Notes: a model not told the origin generated them from the sequence alone. A DNA stretch of 61,351 nt from Opitutaceae bacterium (GCA_014376585.1 JACMRG010000082.1:1-61351), one strand, 5' to 3'. Positions 19,398-28,737 are shown, counted from the stretch's first letter. Translations and numbers: made by a program.

Positions 19398-22226
19398 ATG
19401 TTCGCCCGCGGCTCCCCCATTCCCCGTCCCGAATATCCCCGGCCCGACCGCCAGCGCGGCCGCGTCGAGGGCGTTGACTGGCTCAATGTCAACGGGGCCT
19501 GGCAGTTTCGATTCGACGCGCATCGGGCGGGCCTAGCGGAAAACTGGTTTTCTCCGCACGGGCCCGACTGGCGCGAACAGATCATCGTTCCCTTCTGTTG
19601 GGAATCCCTCGCGGCCTGGGGCGAGGGCGACGCCGCGTGCAACGACCACTATTACGCGACTCGCGTCTTCCTCGACCCGCTGGCCGTGACGAACGAAAAC
19701 CACCGCAGCGCCCCGCGTTTCGAAGTGGGCTGGTATCGCCGTGTCGTGGCGATCCCCGCCACGGCGCCCTGGGCGGGCAAGCGCGTCATTCTCACGGTGG
19801 GGGCGGCCGATTTTTTCACCGATTGCTGGTGCAATGGGGTGCACCTCTGTCGCCACGAGGGCGGCTACGTGCCCTTCGAATTCGATCTCACGGACACCCT
19901 GGGTGCAACCAGCGACAACGCGCCGCGCCTCGCGCTCATCGTCATCCGCGTGGAGGACCCGATGGACAACCGCGAACAACCCGTCGGCAAACAGTGGGGC
20001 TGGTATACCACGACGAGCGGCATCTGGCAGACGGTGTTCATCGAGCCGCGATCAACCGCCCACATCGAATCTTTCCGCATCTTCACCGACATCGACCGCG
20101 GCGAAGTTCGCTTTGAAGTCACCTGCGCCGGCATCGGCCGCAAGGATCACGTCGCGGTGGAGATCATTCCGCCCGAAACGGAGCCGCACACGATCGCGCT
20201 TCCGATCAGCAATGGGCGGGCGACCGGCTCGGCTGTCCTGCGACCGCTGTCGCTCTGGGACCCCGCCGATCCCAAGCTTTACCGCGCGATCTTTCGGCTT
20301 AGCCGCTCCGACGGGTCGGTGGCGGACGAGGTCCGGGGATATTTTGGGATGCGCAAGATCAGCACCGCCCCGGCCGCCGATGCCGGCGCGCCCGCGATGC
20401 TGTGTCTCAACAACCAGCCGATCTACCTGCGCGGCGCGCTCTACCAATCCTACCACTGCGACGGCGTTTATACGGCGCGCGAAGCTTCCACGCTCCGCCG
20501 CGACATCGCGTTCGCGCGGGAGGTCGGCTTCGATTTTCTGCGCATCCACATCAAGCTCGATGACCCGCTGCTGCTCTATTACGCGGACACCCTCGGCATG
20601 CTCCTCATGCAGGATTTTCCCAATTTCGGCGAAGGCGGGGACACGCCGCTCGGGCGCGCGCGCTTCGAGCAGATGATGCGGCTCGGGATCAAGCGCGACT
20701 TCAACCACCCCTCGATCGTGGCGTGGTGCATTTTCAACGAGAGCTGGGGCTTCGGCGGGCAGACCGAACTCATCAAGTGGATCACGCCTCGAAAAGAGGG
20801 CGACCCCGAGCGAATCAAGGCGGAGAAAATCGCCAACGCCTCCGCCTTTACCTGGATTCACGACACCTGGCTGCTGGCGAAGTCGCTCGATCCCACGCGA
20901 CTGATCGAGGACATGAGCGTCGTGAGTTGGGACCACCTCGCGGCCTACGGCCACGTGGACACCGACATCAACTCCTGGCATTTCTACATCAACGATTACG
21001 CGCGCGCCAAAGCTCACATCGAGGAAGTGATCGCTCAGACTTACCGGGGCTCCAAGTTCAACTTCATCGAGGGCTTCACCCAAGGCGACGCCCCGCTGAT
21101 CAACAGCGAATACGGCGGCGTAGGCGCGCTCGATGGCGACCGCGACGTGAGTTGGAGCTTCAGGTTTCTGACGAACGAGCTCCGCCGTCACCCTCAGCTC
21201 TGCGCCTATATCTACACGGAACTCACCGATGTGGAGTGGGAGCGCAACGGCTTCCTAAACTACGACCGCACGCCGAAGGAATTCGGCTACCTGCCCAACC
21301 TCGTGAATCAGGGCAATGTGCTTCCGATCAACGCTCCGCCCATCCGCCAGCTCGCGCCCGGTGACCCGGTCGAGGTCGAGGTGCTCTCGTCTCATTTTTC
21401 CCGCCGCTCCCGGGCCGAGGTCACGCTCAACTGGCTCTATTCCGGCACCGACACGCTGGGCACCCACCATGCGGACCTCGCCCGGGGTCACTTGATGATA
21501 CCCTTTACCCATCGCCGGGTGGAACTCGCGACCCGCATCGCACTCGTCGCGCCGCTCGAACCCATGCTTTGCACACTCGACGTGTCCGCGGTGACGGCCG
21601 AGGGCGAGACCGTCGCGGCGAATTTCGTGCAGCATTTTGTTTGCGGCGAGGCCCCTTCGGAACGGGAGGACCGGGGCAGCACCCTCATCTTTCGCGGCCG
21701 AGTGGAAAATTGGGCCGTGGCGGAATGGAGCGGCGGCCATTGCAATCGCGAAGAGGCGGCGCGGGCCGGTGCCTGCTTCGGTCGGGGCGCGGGATATTTC
21801 GAATGGGTGTTTACCGACGCGGCTTTGAGTTGGATCGGCCGGGCCCGCCGCGTGCGCGTGCTCGTGGAGGTTTCGGCGCGGCGCGAAGATTTTTCCCAGA
21901 CCGACAGCCGCCGCCATCCCAGCCGCTTTGAACTCCTGCTCAACGGCGTGCCCGTCCACCGTGGAATGTTGCCCGATCATCCGCACGACGCCCGGGGCGC
22001 CCTCAGCTACCTGCACGGCGACCACGGTGCCTACGGCTACCTCGTGCGCGCGACGATCGAGAATGAACTTTTGCAACCCCTCGCCGCCACCGCGGCCGCC
22101 GATGGCAGCGTGCGTTTTCGCTGCGCGGTCCACGACGCGCCGCAGCACGGCCTCACCGTTTACGACTACGACTGCGGCCGCATGCCGGTGGGCCCCACGC
22201 TGATGATCGAGTGGGAACAAATGTGA
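19398..22226 (+). CDS. Glycoside hydrolase family 2 enzyme (beta-galactosidase/mannosidase/glucuronidase-like)
   Basis: 942 residues with the GH2 order: sugar-binding domain (WLNVNGAWQFRFD...GWYRRVVAIPATAPWAGKRVILTVGAADF), immunoglobulin-like domain, then a TIM barrel. The acid/base Glu is in WCIFNESWGF (about residue 447) and the nucleophile Glu is in LINSEYGGVGA (about residue 571). The C-terminal ~250 residues are beta-rich. There is no signal peptide, so it acts in the cytoplasm. It starts 23 bp after glf and may be in its operon, suggesting a link to galactose-containing glycans. The exact substrate is not readable. Confidence 0.9.
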   Translation: MFARGSPIPRPEYPRPDRQRGRVEGVDWLNVNGAWQFRFDAHRAGLAENWFSPHGPDWREQIIVPFCWESLAAWGEGDAACNDHYYATRVFLDPLAVTNENHRSAPRFEVGWYRRVVAIPATAPWAGKRVILTVGAADFFTDCWCNGVHLCRHEGGYVPFEFDLTDTLGATSDNAPRLALIVIRVEDPMDNREQPVGKQWGWYTTTSGIWQTVFIEPRSTAHIESFRIFTDIDRGEVRFEVTCAGIGRKDHVAVEIIPPETEPHTIALPISNGRATGSAVLRPLSLWDPADPKLYRAIFRLSRSDGSVADEVRGYFGMRKISTAPAADAGAPAMLCLNNQPIYLRGALYQSYHCDGVYTAREASTLRRDIAFAREVGFDFLRIHIKLDDPLLLYYADTLGMLLMQDFPNFGEGGDTPLGRARFEQMMRLGIKRDFNHPSIVAWCIFNESWGFGGQTELIKWITPRKEGDPERIKAEKIANASAFTWIHDTWLLAKSLDPTRLIEDMSVVSWDHLAAYGHVDTDINSWHFYINDYARAKAHIEEVIAQTYRGSKFNFIEGFTQGDAPLINSEYGGVGALDGDRDVSWSFRFLTNELRRHPQLCAYIYTELTDVEWERNGFLNYDRTPKEFGYLPNLVNQGNVLPINAPPIRQLAPGDPVEVEVLSSHFSRRSRAEVTLNWLYSGTDTLGTHHADLARGHLMIPFTHRRVELATRIALVAPLEPMLCTLDVSAVTAEGETVAANFVQHFVCGEAPSEREDRGSTLIFRGRVENWAVAEWSGGHCNREEAARAGACFGRGAGYFEWVFTDAALSWIGRARRVRVLVEVSARREDFSQTDSRRHPSRFELLLNGVPVHRGMLPDHPHDARGALSYLHGDHGAYGYLVRATIENELLQPLAATAAADGSVRFRCAVHDAPQHGLTVYDYDCGRMPVGPTLMIEWEQM

Positions 22227-22313
22227 TTTCCCATCGTTTGATCACCGGGGAAAAATTCGCGGAAAATTATTCAGCCACGGGAACCGTAACTCGAAATCCA
22301 CTACTCTTCTCCC

Positions 22314-22907
22314 ATGCCCACCGCGACCCTTCGACCAGCTCCGCGTCGGGAGACATCCTCGGCACCGGCCAGGAAGAATCCCTCCACCCCGCCATCCGTT
22401 CCCGGCAATCAAGGACCGCGCATCGTGCGCGCCGTCACCATCCGCAGGCCGGCGGCCGAGCTTTACGCCTTCTGGCGCGACGTTGAGAACCTGCAACGCG
22501 TGATCAAAGATCCCGTGTCCATTATCGCTCTCTCGGCCGACGAGTCGCACTGGAAGGTCACCGCCCCGACCGGCTCGGTCGAGTGGGATTCGCTCATCAT
22601 CAATGACGAGCCGGGCGCGCTGATCGCGTGGCGCTCGCGTGAGGGCGCCGATGTGCGAAACGCGGGCTCGGTTCGCTTCGTCGCCGCCCCGGGTGATGAG
22701 GGCACGGAAGTGACCGTGGCGCTCGAATATGATCCGCTGGGCGGAGCCTTGGGAAAGTTGGTCGCCAAGCTCACCGGCGACGATCCCGGCCTGCAGGTGT
22801 ATATCGCGCTCAAACGTCTCAAGGCATTGCTGGAGTCTGGAGAGATTCCCACCACCGAAGGTCAACCCGTGGGCGAGCCTCAAGCCTCTGCAAAAGGAAA
22901 AAAATGA
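22314..22907 (+). CDS. SRPBCC (START/cyclase-like) ligand-binding domain protein
   Basis: 197 residues. The first ~40 are Pro/Ala/Arg-rich and probably disordered. The rest matches the SRPBCC fold of the cyclase/dehydrase type: [59 protein letters not shown], and a long final helix ([16 protein letters not shown]). It is often paired with membrane DUF2892-type proteins or zinc dehydrogenases in stress clusters. Its stop overlaps the next gene by 4 bp (ATGA), so the two are translationally coupled. Ligand unknown. Confidence 0.8.
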   Translation: MPTATLRPAPRRETSSAPARKNPSTPPSVPGNQGPRIVRAVTIRRPAAELYAFWRDVENLQRVIKDPVSIIALSADESHWKVTAPTGSVEWDSLIINDEPGALIAWRSREGADVRNAGSVRFVAAPGDEGTEVTVALEYDPLGGALGKLVAKLTGDDPGLQVYIALKRLKALLESGEIPTTEGQPVGEPQASAKGKK

Positions 22908-24064
22908 AAGCCGCGGTCTGGATGGGGAAAAAGAAAATGGAGGTGCAGACGGTCGCCGACCCGAGCATCCTGAACCCGCGTGATTGTATCGTGAAGGTCA
23001 CGGCCACCGCGATCTGCGGCTCGGACGTGCATCTCTACAACGGGCTCGTCCCCACCCTCGAAAAGGGTGACATCCTCGGCCACGAGTTCATGGGCGAGGT
23101 GGTCGAAGTCGGCTCCGCCGTGAAGACCACGCGGGTGGGCGACCGCGTCGTGGTGCCCTTTACCATCGCCTGCGGCGCCTGTTCGCACTGCGTGCGGACC
23201 GAGTGGTCTTGCTGCGACAACACCAACCCCAATGCCCACGTGGCCGAAGCGCTGATCGGTTACAGTCCCGCCGGGCTCTTCGGCTTTTCCCACATGAGCG
23301 GGGGTTACGCCGGCGGGCAGGCGGAATACGTGCGCGTGCCCTTCGCCGACGTCGGGCCGATCAAGATCGAGAGCGATATCCCCGACGAAAAAGTGCTGTT
23401 CCTCTCCGATGTTTTTCCGACCGGCTACATGGCCGCGGAGAATTGCAATATCGTGCCGGGTCGCAGTGTGGTCGCGGTGTGGGGTTGCGGCCCGGTGGGA
23501 CAATTTGCGATCCGCAGCGCCTTTCTCCTCGGCGCCGCCAAGGTGATCGCCATCGATTCGATCCCGGAACGCCGCGCGCTCGCGGAAAAAGCCGGTGCGA
23601 CCGCGATCCCCTCCGGCGACGACGTCATGGAAACGCTGAAAGCGATGACGGGTGGACGAGGCCCCGACGCCGCGATCGATGCCGTCGGCATGGAGGCGCA
23701 CGGCTCCACTTATGATGACGTCAAGCAGGCGCTGAAATTGGAAACCGACCGGCCCTTCGCGCTGCGCCAGGCGATGCGCTGCGTGCGCAAGGCCGGGACG
23801 CTCTCCGTGCCCGGCGTCTATGCGGGTTTCCTCGATAACGTCCCGTTCGGCACCGTGATGAACAAAGGCGTCACGATCAGGACCGGTCAGACGCACGTGC
23901 AGCGCTATCTGCATCCGTTGCTCGAGCTGGTCGAAAAAAAGAAGATCGATCCGGCGTGCATCATTACCCACCGCGTGCCGCTCAGCCAAGCGCCGGAAGC
24001 CTACGCGATGTTCGCCGATAAGACGGATGGCTGCATCAAGGTCGTGCTCGACCCCTCGCGCTAG
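22904..24064 (+). CDS. Zinc-dependent alcohol dehydrogenase (formaldehyde-dehydrogenase-like MDR family)
   Basis: 386 residues. Catalytic zinc site: [11 protein letters not shown] and [12 protein letters not shown]. Structural zinc: [15 protein letters not shown], with four cysteines. Cofactor site: [30 protein letters not shown]. The long insertion and length resemble the glutathione-independent formaldehyde dehydrogenase branch. Cytoplasmic NAD-linked oxidation of a small alcohol or aldehyde is expected. It overlaps the SRPBCC gene by ATGA. This is one of the few genes here with a purine-rich start region (AAAGGAAAAAA). Confidence 0.92.
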   Translation: MKAAVWMGKKKMEVQTVADPSILNPRDCIVKVTATAICGSDVHLYNGLVPTLEKGDILGHEFMGEVVEVGSAVKTTRVGDRVVVPFTIACGACSHCVRTEWSCCDNTNPNAHVAEALIGYSPAGLFGFSHMSGGYAGGQAEYVRVPFADVGPIKIESDIPDEKVLFLSDVFPTGYMAAENCNIVPGRSVVAVWGCGPVGQFAIRSAFLLGAAKVIAIDSIPERRALAEKAGATAIPSGDDVMETLKAMTGGRGPDAAIDAVGMEAHGSTYDDVKQALKLETDRPFALRQAMRCVRKAGTLSVPGVYAGFLDNVPFGTVMNKGVTIRTGQTHVQRYLHPLLELVEKKKIDPACIITHRVPLSQAPEAYAMFADKTDGCIKVVLDPSR

Positions 24065-24145
24065 CCGCCGTCTGACCCATTCCAGCCGTGTAGTCACATA
24101 ACCCGCCCCGGCCATTCCGGCCTAGGTTTTAGAAATCAATTCCAA

Positions 24146-24958
24146 ATGAAAACGATATCCACGCCACGCGACCTTCTGGTCGAAGAACTGAAAGATCTCT
24201 ACAGCGCTGAGAACCAATTGCTCAAAGCGCTTCCCAAAATGGCGGAAGCGGCCTCCAGCGACGAATTGCGCGAAGCGTTCGAAACCCATCTCGAACAGGC
24301 TCAGGGCCACGTCGAACGACTGGAGAAAATCGGCGAGCTACTCGGCGAATCCATGACGGGCAAAAAATGTAAAGCCATGGCTGGGCTGGTGGCGGAGGGC
24401 GCCGAGATCATCGACGAGGATGCCGAGCCCGCCATGCACGACCTAGCGCTGATCGGTGCCGCCCAAAAAGTGGAGCACTACGAAATCGCCGGTTACGGAA
24501 CGACGCGAACCCTGGCCGAACTCGCAGGCGAAACCGAAGTCGCCGAAATGTTGCAGGCCACCCTCGATGAAGAGGGCGATACGGACAAACTGCTGACAAA
24601 AATCGCATCCGAAATGGATTTGGATGTGGCGGACGATGACGAGGACAGCGACGACAAGCCCGCAGCAAAATCGGCGGCGAAATCCGTGAAGTCCCCGGCT
24701 TCCAAGACGGGCAAGCCGTCGAAATCGTCCGATGACGATGAGGCGATACCGTTGAAGCCCGAGACGACGATGGCGGACGACGACGAGAGTGAGCCCTTGG
24801 TCACCGGTCAAGAAATGGGAAAAAAGCGCGCGCGCGCGCAGTTTGATGGGATTGGAGCGGCATGGGCGAAATCGCTCTGCCGCTCCGATCTTCGCTCGGC
24901 ACGGCCTTTAACGCCGCGCCCCGTGCATAACCTTTATGAAAAAAAGTTCTCCAATTAA
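24146..24958 (+). CDS. YciE/YciF-family ferritin-like protein (DUF892), second copy, with acidic/Lys-Ser tail
   Basis: 270 residues in this frame. Residues 1-160 are a full DUF892 four-helix domain (LLVEELKDLYSAENQLLKALPKMAEAA, ALIGAAQKVEHYEIAGYGTTRTLA, MLQATLDEEGDTDKLLTKIA). A ~75-residue low-complexity tail rich in Asp, Lys, Ser and Ala follows. A (CG)n run at about 24828-24839 falls near the end: losing one CG unit would stop the protein right after GKKRARAV. The last ~40 residues in the present frame look untypical, overlap the next gene, and may not be native. The paralogue at 12525 lacks this tail. Confidence 0.85.
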   Translation: MKTISTPRDLLVEELKDLYSAENQLLKALPKMAEAASSDELREAFETHLEQAQGHVERLEKIGELLGESMTGKKCKAMAGLVAEGAEIIDEDAEPAMHDLALIGAAQKVEHYEIAGYGTTRTLAELAGETEVAEMLQATLDEEGDTDKLLTKIASEMDLDVADDDEDSDDKPAAKSAAKSVKSPASKTGKPSKSSDDDEAIPLKPETTMADDDESEPLVTGQEMGKKRARAQFDGIGAAWAKSLCRSDLRSARPLTPRPVHNLYEKKFSN

Positions 24959-25124
24959 ATCAGTTAGCCGTCCCCCAAAATCGAAAAAACCAACGGCGGT
25001 AAACCAATCGGCCGCCGCCCAACACCTCGGCGGTCAGCCCGAGAATGATGAAGATGCTCGGGCCGCCGGATTTGAATCCGCGACGGCGGGTGCCAAGAAC
25101 AAGCCCGACCTACCTCGGCGGTAA
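24936..25124 (+). CDS. Small Lys/Ala-rich protein of unknown function
   Basis: 62 residues, MKKSSPIKSVSRPPKSKKPTA onward, basic at the N terminus and Ala/Gly/Asp-rich later, with no predicted membrane helix. It starts inside the last 23 bp of the YciE frame and ends 40 bp before the repeat element at 25164. Composition suggests a disordered, possibly nucleic-acid-binding protein. There is no recognisable family; the main support is an ordinary ATG start and codon use in keeping with its neighbours. Confidence 0.4.
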   Translation: MKKSSPIKSVSRPPKSKKPTAVNQSAAAQHLGGQPENDEDARAAGFESATAGAKNKPDLPRR

Positions 25125-25163
25125 TACCGGCCCCGGTGGTTGACCCGACGATTCCGGGTGGCT

Positions 25164-25235
25164 TCGCGACCTCCCGGCGCGACGGAATCGGCGTTTCTAT
25201 CCCTCCAGCCGCTCCCGGAGGTCGCGGCTCTACCC
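25164..25235. repeat. REP-like inverted-repeat element, left of the DNA ligase gene
   Basis: A 72-bp element with outer arms TCGCGACCTCC (25164-25174) and GGAGGTCGCG (25217-25226), ending GCTCTACCC. A second element with the same arms and the same order lies at 26263-26331, so the two bracket the ligase gene. The sequence CCCGGAGGTCGCGG(C/T)(T/C)CTACC near the right end differs by one base between the two copies. It looks like a dispersed intergenic palindrome. Confidence 0.7.
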
Positions 25236-25249
25236 GAAACCTTGGTTAT

Positions 25250-26260
25250 ATGAATGGAAATCAGGCCGGCTCGCCCGCTCGTTTCGTTTCCCCGATGAAG
25301 GCCAACGGCGGTGGATCGGTGCCAATGGGGCGATGGTCCTGCGAAATTAAATTCGACGGTTACCGCGCCATCGCGCTCCGGAATGGTGATCAGGCTGAGT
25401 TGTGGTCGCGAAACCGGAAGGAACTGTCGGCCGACTTTCCAGAAATCGTCGCTGCACTGACCAAATTGAAGTGCCGCAACGCTACGCTTGACGGCGAGAT
25501 CGTCGCGCTGGACGCGGTGGGGCGGTCGCGTTTTCAGTTACTCCAAGGCCGCGAAGACGCAGAAGCCGATGCCCCCGTCGTGTTCTATGTTTTCGATCTG
25601 CTCCACCTTGACGGGAAGTCTTGGGCGGAGGCCCCACTCGAAGCGCGCCGGGAGCAACTGGTGAAGCTGATGCGCGGGGCTAAAAAGCCGCTGCGGCTCT
25701 CCCCGGCGTTTACCGTCGAGCCGGCCAAGCTGCTCGCGGTCGCGCGGGAAAAAGGCCTTGAAGGTATCATCGCGAAAAGGCCGGGATCGTCCTACGAAGG
25801 CGGCCGGCGCAGCGGCGCCTGGGTGAAATGCAAGGTGGTCGCCGAGCAGGAGTTCGTGATCGGCGGGTTTACCCGGCCGCAAAATTCGCGAGAATATTTC
25901 GGTGCAATTTTGGTGGGTTACTACCGTGCCGGGGAATTGATCTACGCAGGAAAAGTGGGCACGGGTTTTGACCGCGCGCGGTTGCGTTCGCTCCACGCCA
26001 AGTTCACTGAACGCGCGCGCCCGGACTGCGGTTTTGTGAATCTACCGATGGCAAAAAGGCCGCGCTTCGGCGCGGGGATGACGCGCACGGCCATGCGAAC
26101 GGTGACCTGGATTGAACCCGACTTGATCGCGCAGGTGAAATTTACCGAATGGACGATGGACGGTCTGCTGCGCCAGCCCGTTTTCCTGGGGTTGCGCGAG
26201 GACAAGAGCGCAAAAACGGTTCATCGCGAGGGGACGCTCTTGCCCGATTGCATCGGGTAG
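25250..26260 (+). CDS. ATP-dependent DNA ligase (LigD ligase-domain type)
   Basis: About 336 residues from ATG 25250; the longer frame from 25136 would translate the repeat element at 25164-25235. The adenylation domain carries CEIKFDGYRA with nucleophile Lys34 (KxDG), then LDGEIVALD, VFYVFDLLHLDG, EGIIAKRPGS and WVKCK. A C-terminal OB-fold follows (EFVIGGFT...YYRAGELIYAGKVGTGFD). This is a stand-alone ligase domain of bacterial LigD. It seals nicks and double-strand breaks. Its usual fusion partners, the polymerase and phosphoesterase domains, are encoded convergently 101 bp away, together with Ku. Confidence 0.92.
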   Translation: MNGNQAGSPARFVSPMKANGGGSVPMGRWSCEIKFDGYRAIALRNGDQAELWSRNRKELSADFPEIVAALTKLKCRNATLDGEIVALDAVGRSRFQLLQGREDAEADAPVVFYVFDLLHLDGKSWAEAPLEARREQLVKLMRGAKKPLRLSPAFTVEPAKLLAVAREKGLEGIIAKRPGSSYEGGRRSGAWVKCKVVAEQEFVIGGFTRPQNSREYFGAILVGYYRAGELIYAGKVGTGFDRARLRSLHAKFTERARPDCGFVNLPMAKRPRFGAGMTRTAMRTVTWIEPDLIAQVKFTEWTMDGLLRQPVFLGLREDKSAKTVHREGTLLPDCIG

Positions 26261-26262
26261 TG

Positions 26263-26331
26263 TCGCGACCTCCGGCTGCGACGATTTTGGGGCCGGGCCA
26301 AGCCGCCGCGCCCGGAGGTCGCGGCCCTACC
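26263..26331. repeat. REP-like inverted-repeat element, right of the DNA ligase gene
   Basis: A 69-bp element with arms TCGCGACCTCC (26263-26273) and GGAGGTCGCGG (26314-26324). It fills most of the gap between the convergent ligase and LigD polymerase genes and may also act as a two-way transcript end. It pairs with the element at 25164-25235. Confidence 0.7.
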
Positions 26332-26361
26332 TCGAGTCGCCGGAACAGAGGGCATCGGGGA

Positions 26362-27846
26362 TCACCCGTCCCGATCGCGCGCGATGCGGCTCATGGAGCG
26401 CTGCGTGAGCACAGAGCGGTCTTGCTGTCTCGCGGTAAACGCTTTTGCGGCGACGCCCGATTTGGCGATAAGCCAGACATCTTTTTTGCCGTCCGAACGA
26501 ATTTTGAAAATATGCCACTCGCCCTCCAGTTTTTTGCCGTGCAGCACGAGTTTCAGGCGGCCCTCGCCGACGCTTCCGGCCAGCAGTTCGTAGGTTCCTA
26601 GATCCCACACCATGACAGTCCCGCCGCCATACTGCCCCTTGGGAATCGTGCCCTCAAATTTCAGGTAGGCGAGGGGATGATCTTCGACGGCGATGGCGGC
26701 ATGTTTCACGCCCAACGCCGTGGGCAAGCCTTTGGGCACCGCCCAAGACTTGAGCGTGCCGTCCATCTCCAGACGCAGATCGTAGTGCAGGTGCGACGCG
26801 GCATGTTTCTGGACGACGAACTTCACCCCTCGGTTGGTGCGGGGGTGCGAAGCGGGCGCCGCCGGCGGCTCGCCCGTCCGCGTGAAATCTCGTTTATCCG
26901 CGTAGCCTTTCAGCATGGGCTCGATCGGCGCCGACTGCGTGGCAAAGGCTTTGGGCAGCGCTTGTTTCAAGGTCAGGACCGGAGAAAAGATGTCGCCCGA
27001 TTTTTTCAGACGCCGGATGGCGGCGGCGGGGGTGAAGAAAAGTGCTCCGGTCTTTTTGGTGCGCAGGGCGCGTTTTAACTCCGGCCACGTCACGGGCATG
27101 GAGACAAACGGTGTGTCGTGTTTTCCCCGCACGGAGTAAACGGCGACGGTCGTTTTCGCGGGCGAGTTCTGGCTCCAGTCGATCAGGACCCGGCCCTTCC
27201 GCCGCACCTTGGCCATGTCACTCACGATGAGATCGGGATGTTTTTGCTCGAGCAGACGGGCGACGGCGTTGGCGAAAGCCCGCGTGGCGTCGTAGGTCAC
27301 CAGGGTGTTGAGCGGCACGTAAAGTTGCAGGCCCTTGGAACCGGAAACTTTCGGGAAGGCGGCGAGGCCCAGCCGGTCCAGCACCGCCTGCACGAGCAAC
27401 GCGACCCGCGCGCAGGCAAGCAGGTCGGCGCCCTCGCCGGGATCGAGATCGAAAACCACGCAGGTGGGCTGCGCCAGATTCCGCGTGCGATGCAAAAAAA
27501 GATGTAGCTCGATCGCCGCGATATTGGCGCACCAGGCGAGCGCGGGAGCACCGTCGATCACGATATATTCGGTCGCGCCCGAATCGCGGCGACGGGCGAC
27601 GGGGAACGTCTTGAGCCACGGCGGCGCGAAATGGGGCGCATTTTTTTCGTAGAAATGGATGCCGTCCACCCCGTCCGGAAATCGGATCAGGGTGACGGGG
27701 CGGTCGCGCAGATGCGGCAGGAGGTGCGGGGCGACGGCGACGTAGTAGGCGAGGAGGTCGCCCTTGGTAAAATTATCCGCCGGGAAAAAAACCTTGTCGA
27801 GGTGGGTGAACGCGACTTTACGCGTCGCGGTGGCTGGCGTCGGCAT
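26362..27846 (-). CDS. LigD-type polymerase plus 3'-phosphoesterase protein (no ligase domain)
   Basis: 494 residues. Residues ~10-290 are the archaeo-eukaryotic primase-like polymerase domain, with metal ligands Asp133 and Asp135 in VVFDLDPGEGA and the later RVLIDWSQN. Residues ~335-470 are the 3'-phosphoesterase domain, with HLHYDLRLEMDGTLKSWAVPKG, VEDHPLAYLKFEGTIPKGQYGGG and EGEWHIFKI. The domain order is Pol-PE and the ligase domain is missing; it is encoded separately at 25250. It fills and trims break ends during non-homologous end joining with Ku. It starts 15 bp after the Ku gene. Confidence 0.93.
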   Translation of the reverse strand: MPTPATATRKVAFTHLDKVFFPADNFTKGDLLAYYVAVAPHLLPHLRDRPVTLIRFPDGVDGIHFYEKNAPHFAPPWLKTFPVARRRDSGATEYIVIDGAPALAWCANIAAIELHLFLHRTRNLAQPTCVVFDLDPGEGADLLACARVALLVQAVLDRLGLAAFPKVSGSKGLQLYVPLNTLVTYDATRAFANAVARLLEQKHPDLIVSDMAKVRRKGRVLIDWSQNSPAKTTVAVYSVRGKHDTPFVSMPVTWPELKRALRTKKTGALFFTPAAAIRRLKKSGDIFSPVLTLKQALPKAFATQSAPIEPMLKGYADKRDFTRTGEPPAAPASHPRTNRGVKFVVQKHAASHLHYDLRLEMDGTLKSWAVPKGLPTALGVKHAAIAVEDHPLAYLKFEGTIPKGQYGGGTVMVWDLGTYELLAGSVGEGRLKLVLHGKKLEGEWHIFKIRSDGKKDVWLIAKSGVAAKAFTARQQDRSVLTQRSMSRIARDRDG

Positions 27847-27861
27847 CGGGATCGCCCTCGC

Positions 27862-28686
27862 TCAGGCTGCTTTGCGGGCCTTCTTTTTTGCGACCGGGAC
27901 TTTCTTGCCCGGGGCCGCATCGTCCAGGCTCTGCTGGAGCACGGCCGCGAGATCGATGACGTTGGTGGCGCGCTTGGGCGCGCGGCCCGTGCCGGGCAGT
28001 TCCTTGCCGCCGCTCGCCACTTTTTTGTCGATGAGTTTCATGAGGGCCGAGCGGTATTCGTCGGTGTAGCGCGCGGGATCCCACGTCTCGCTCATCTGAT
28101 TTACGAGGGACTTCGCCATGGTGAGTTCGCGCGCGCCGAGCCGTTTTTCGGCGGGGATCGAGATGGTCTTGGCATCCACGAGCTCGTCGGCGAAGCGCAT
28201 GAGTTCCAGCACGAGGAGATCGCCGTTGGCCTTGACGGCGGCGAGGTGCTGGCGGGTTTTGATGATGACCTTCGCGATGCCGGCTTTTTTGGTTTCCGCG
28301 AGCACCTGGCGCAACAGGTGGTAGGCGCCGCCGCCGCCCCTGAGCGGCTCAAGGTAGTAGGGCTTGTAGAAAAAAACGGGATTGATCTGCGCGAGTTCGA
28401 CGAAATCGACGATGTCGATGGTGTCGCTCGCCTCCAGATCGACGCGCTTGAAATCCTCGTCCTTCAGCACCACAAATTTTTCCTTTTCGTATTCGTAGCC
28501 CTTCACGATCTGGTCCCACGGCACCTCTTTGCCGTCGACCTGGGCGACACGCTTGTAGTTCACGGGGCTGAGATCGCCGCTGCGGAGCAGTTTGAATTTA
28601 AGCTCCTCCGTGCGGCTGGCGCCGTGGAGGGCGACGGGAATGTTGACGAGTCCGAAGCTGATGGAGCCTTGCCAGATTGCGCGCAT
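27862..28686 (-). CDS. ku: Ku homodimer protein, DNA-end binding
   Basis: 274 residues, normal for bacterial Ku. It begins MRAIWQGSISFGLVNIPVALHGA and contains VNYKRVAQVDGKEVPW, the core IDIVDFVELAQINPVFFYKPYYLEP, and RQHLAAVKANGDLLVLELMRFADEL. A short Lys-rich tail (KKVPVAKKKARKAA) is typical of the DNA-contacting extension. It forms a ring around double-strand break ends and recruits LigD-type enzymes, encoded directly downstream. The leader CAACTCCCATCCCCACC before the ATG has no Shine-Dalgarno. Confidence 0.95.
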   Translation of the reverse strand: MRAIWQGSISFGLVNIPVALHGASRTEELKFKLLRSGDLSPVNYKRVAQVDGKEVPWDQIVKGYEYEKEKFVVLKDEDFKRVDLEASDTIDIVDFVELAQINPVFFYKPYYLEPLRGGGGAYHLLRQVLAETKKAGIAKVIIKTRQHLAAVKANGDLLVLELMRFADELVDAKTISIPAEKRLGARELTMAKSLVNQMSETWDPARYTDEYRSALMKLIDKKVASGGKELPGTGRAPKRATNVIDLAAVLQQSLDDAAPGKKVPVAKKKARKAA

Positions 28687-28737
28687 GGTGGGGATGGGAG
28701 TTGTGAGATGGAAATGAGCGCGGGAGCCGGAGTTGGT

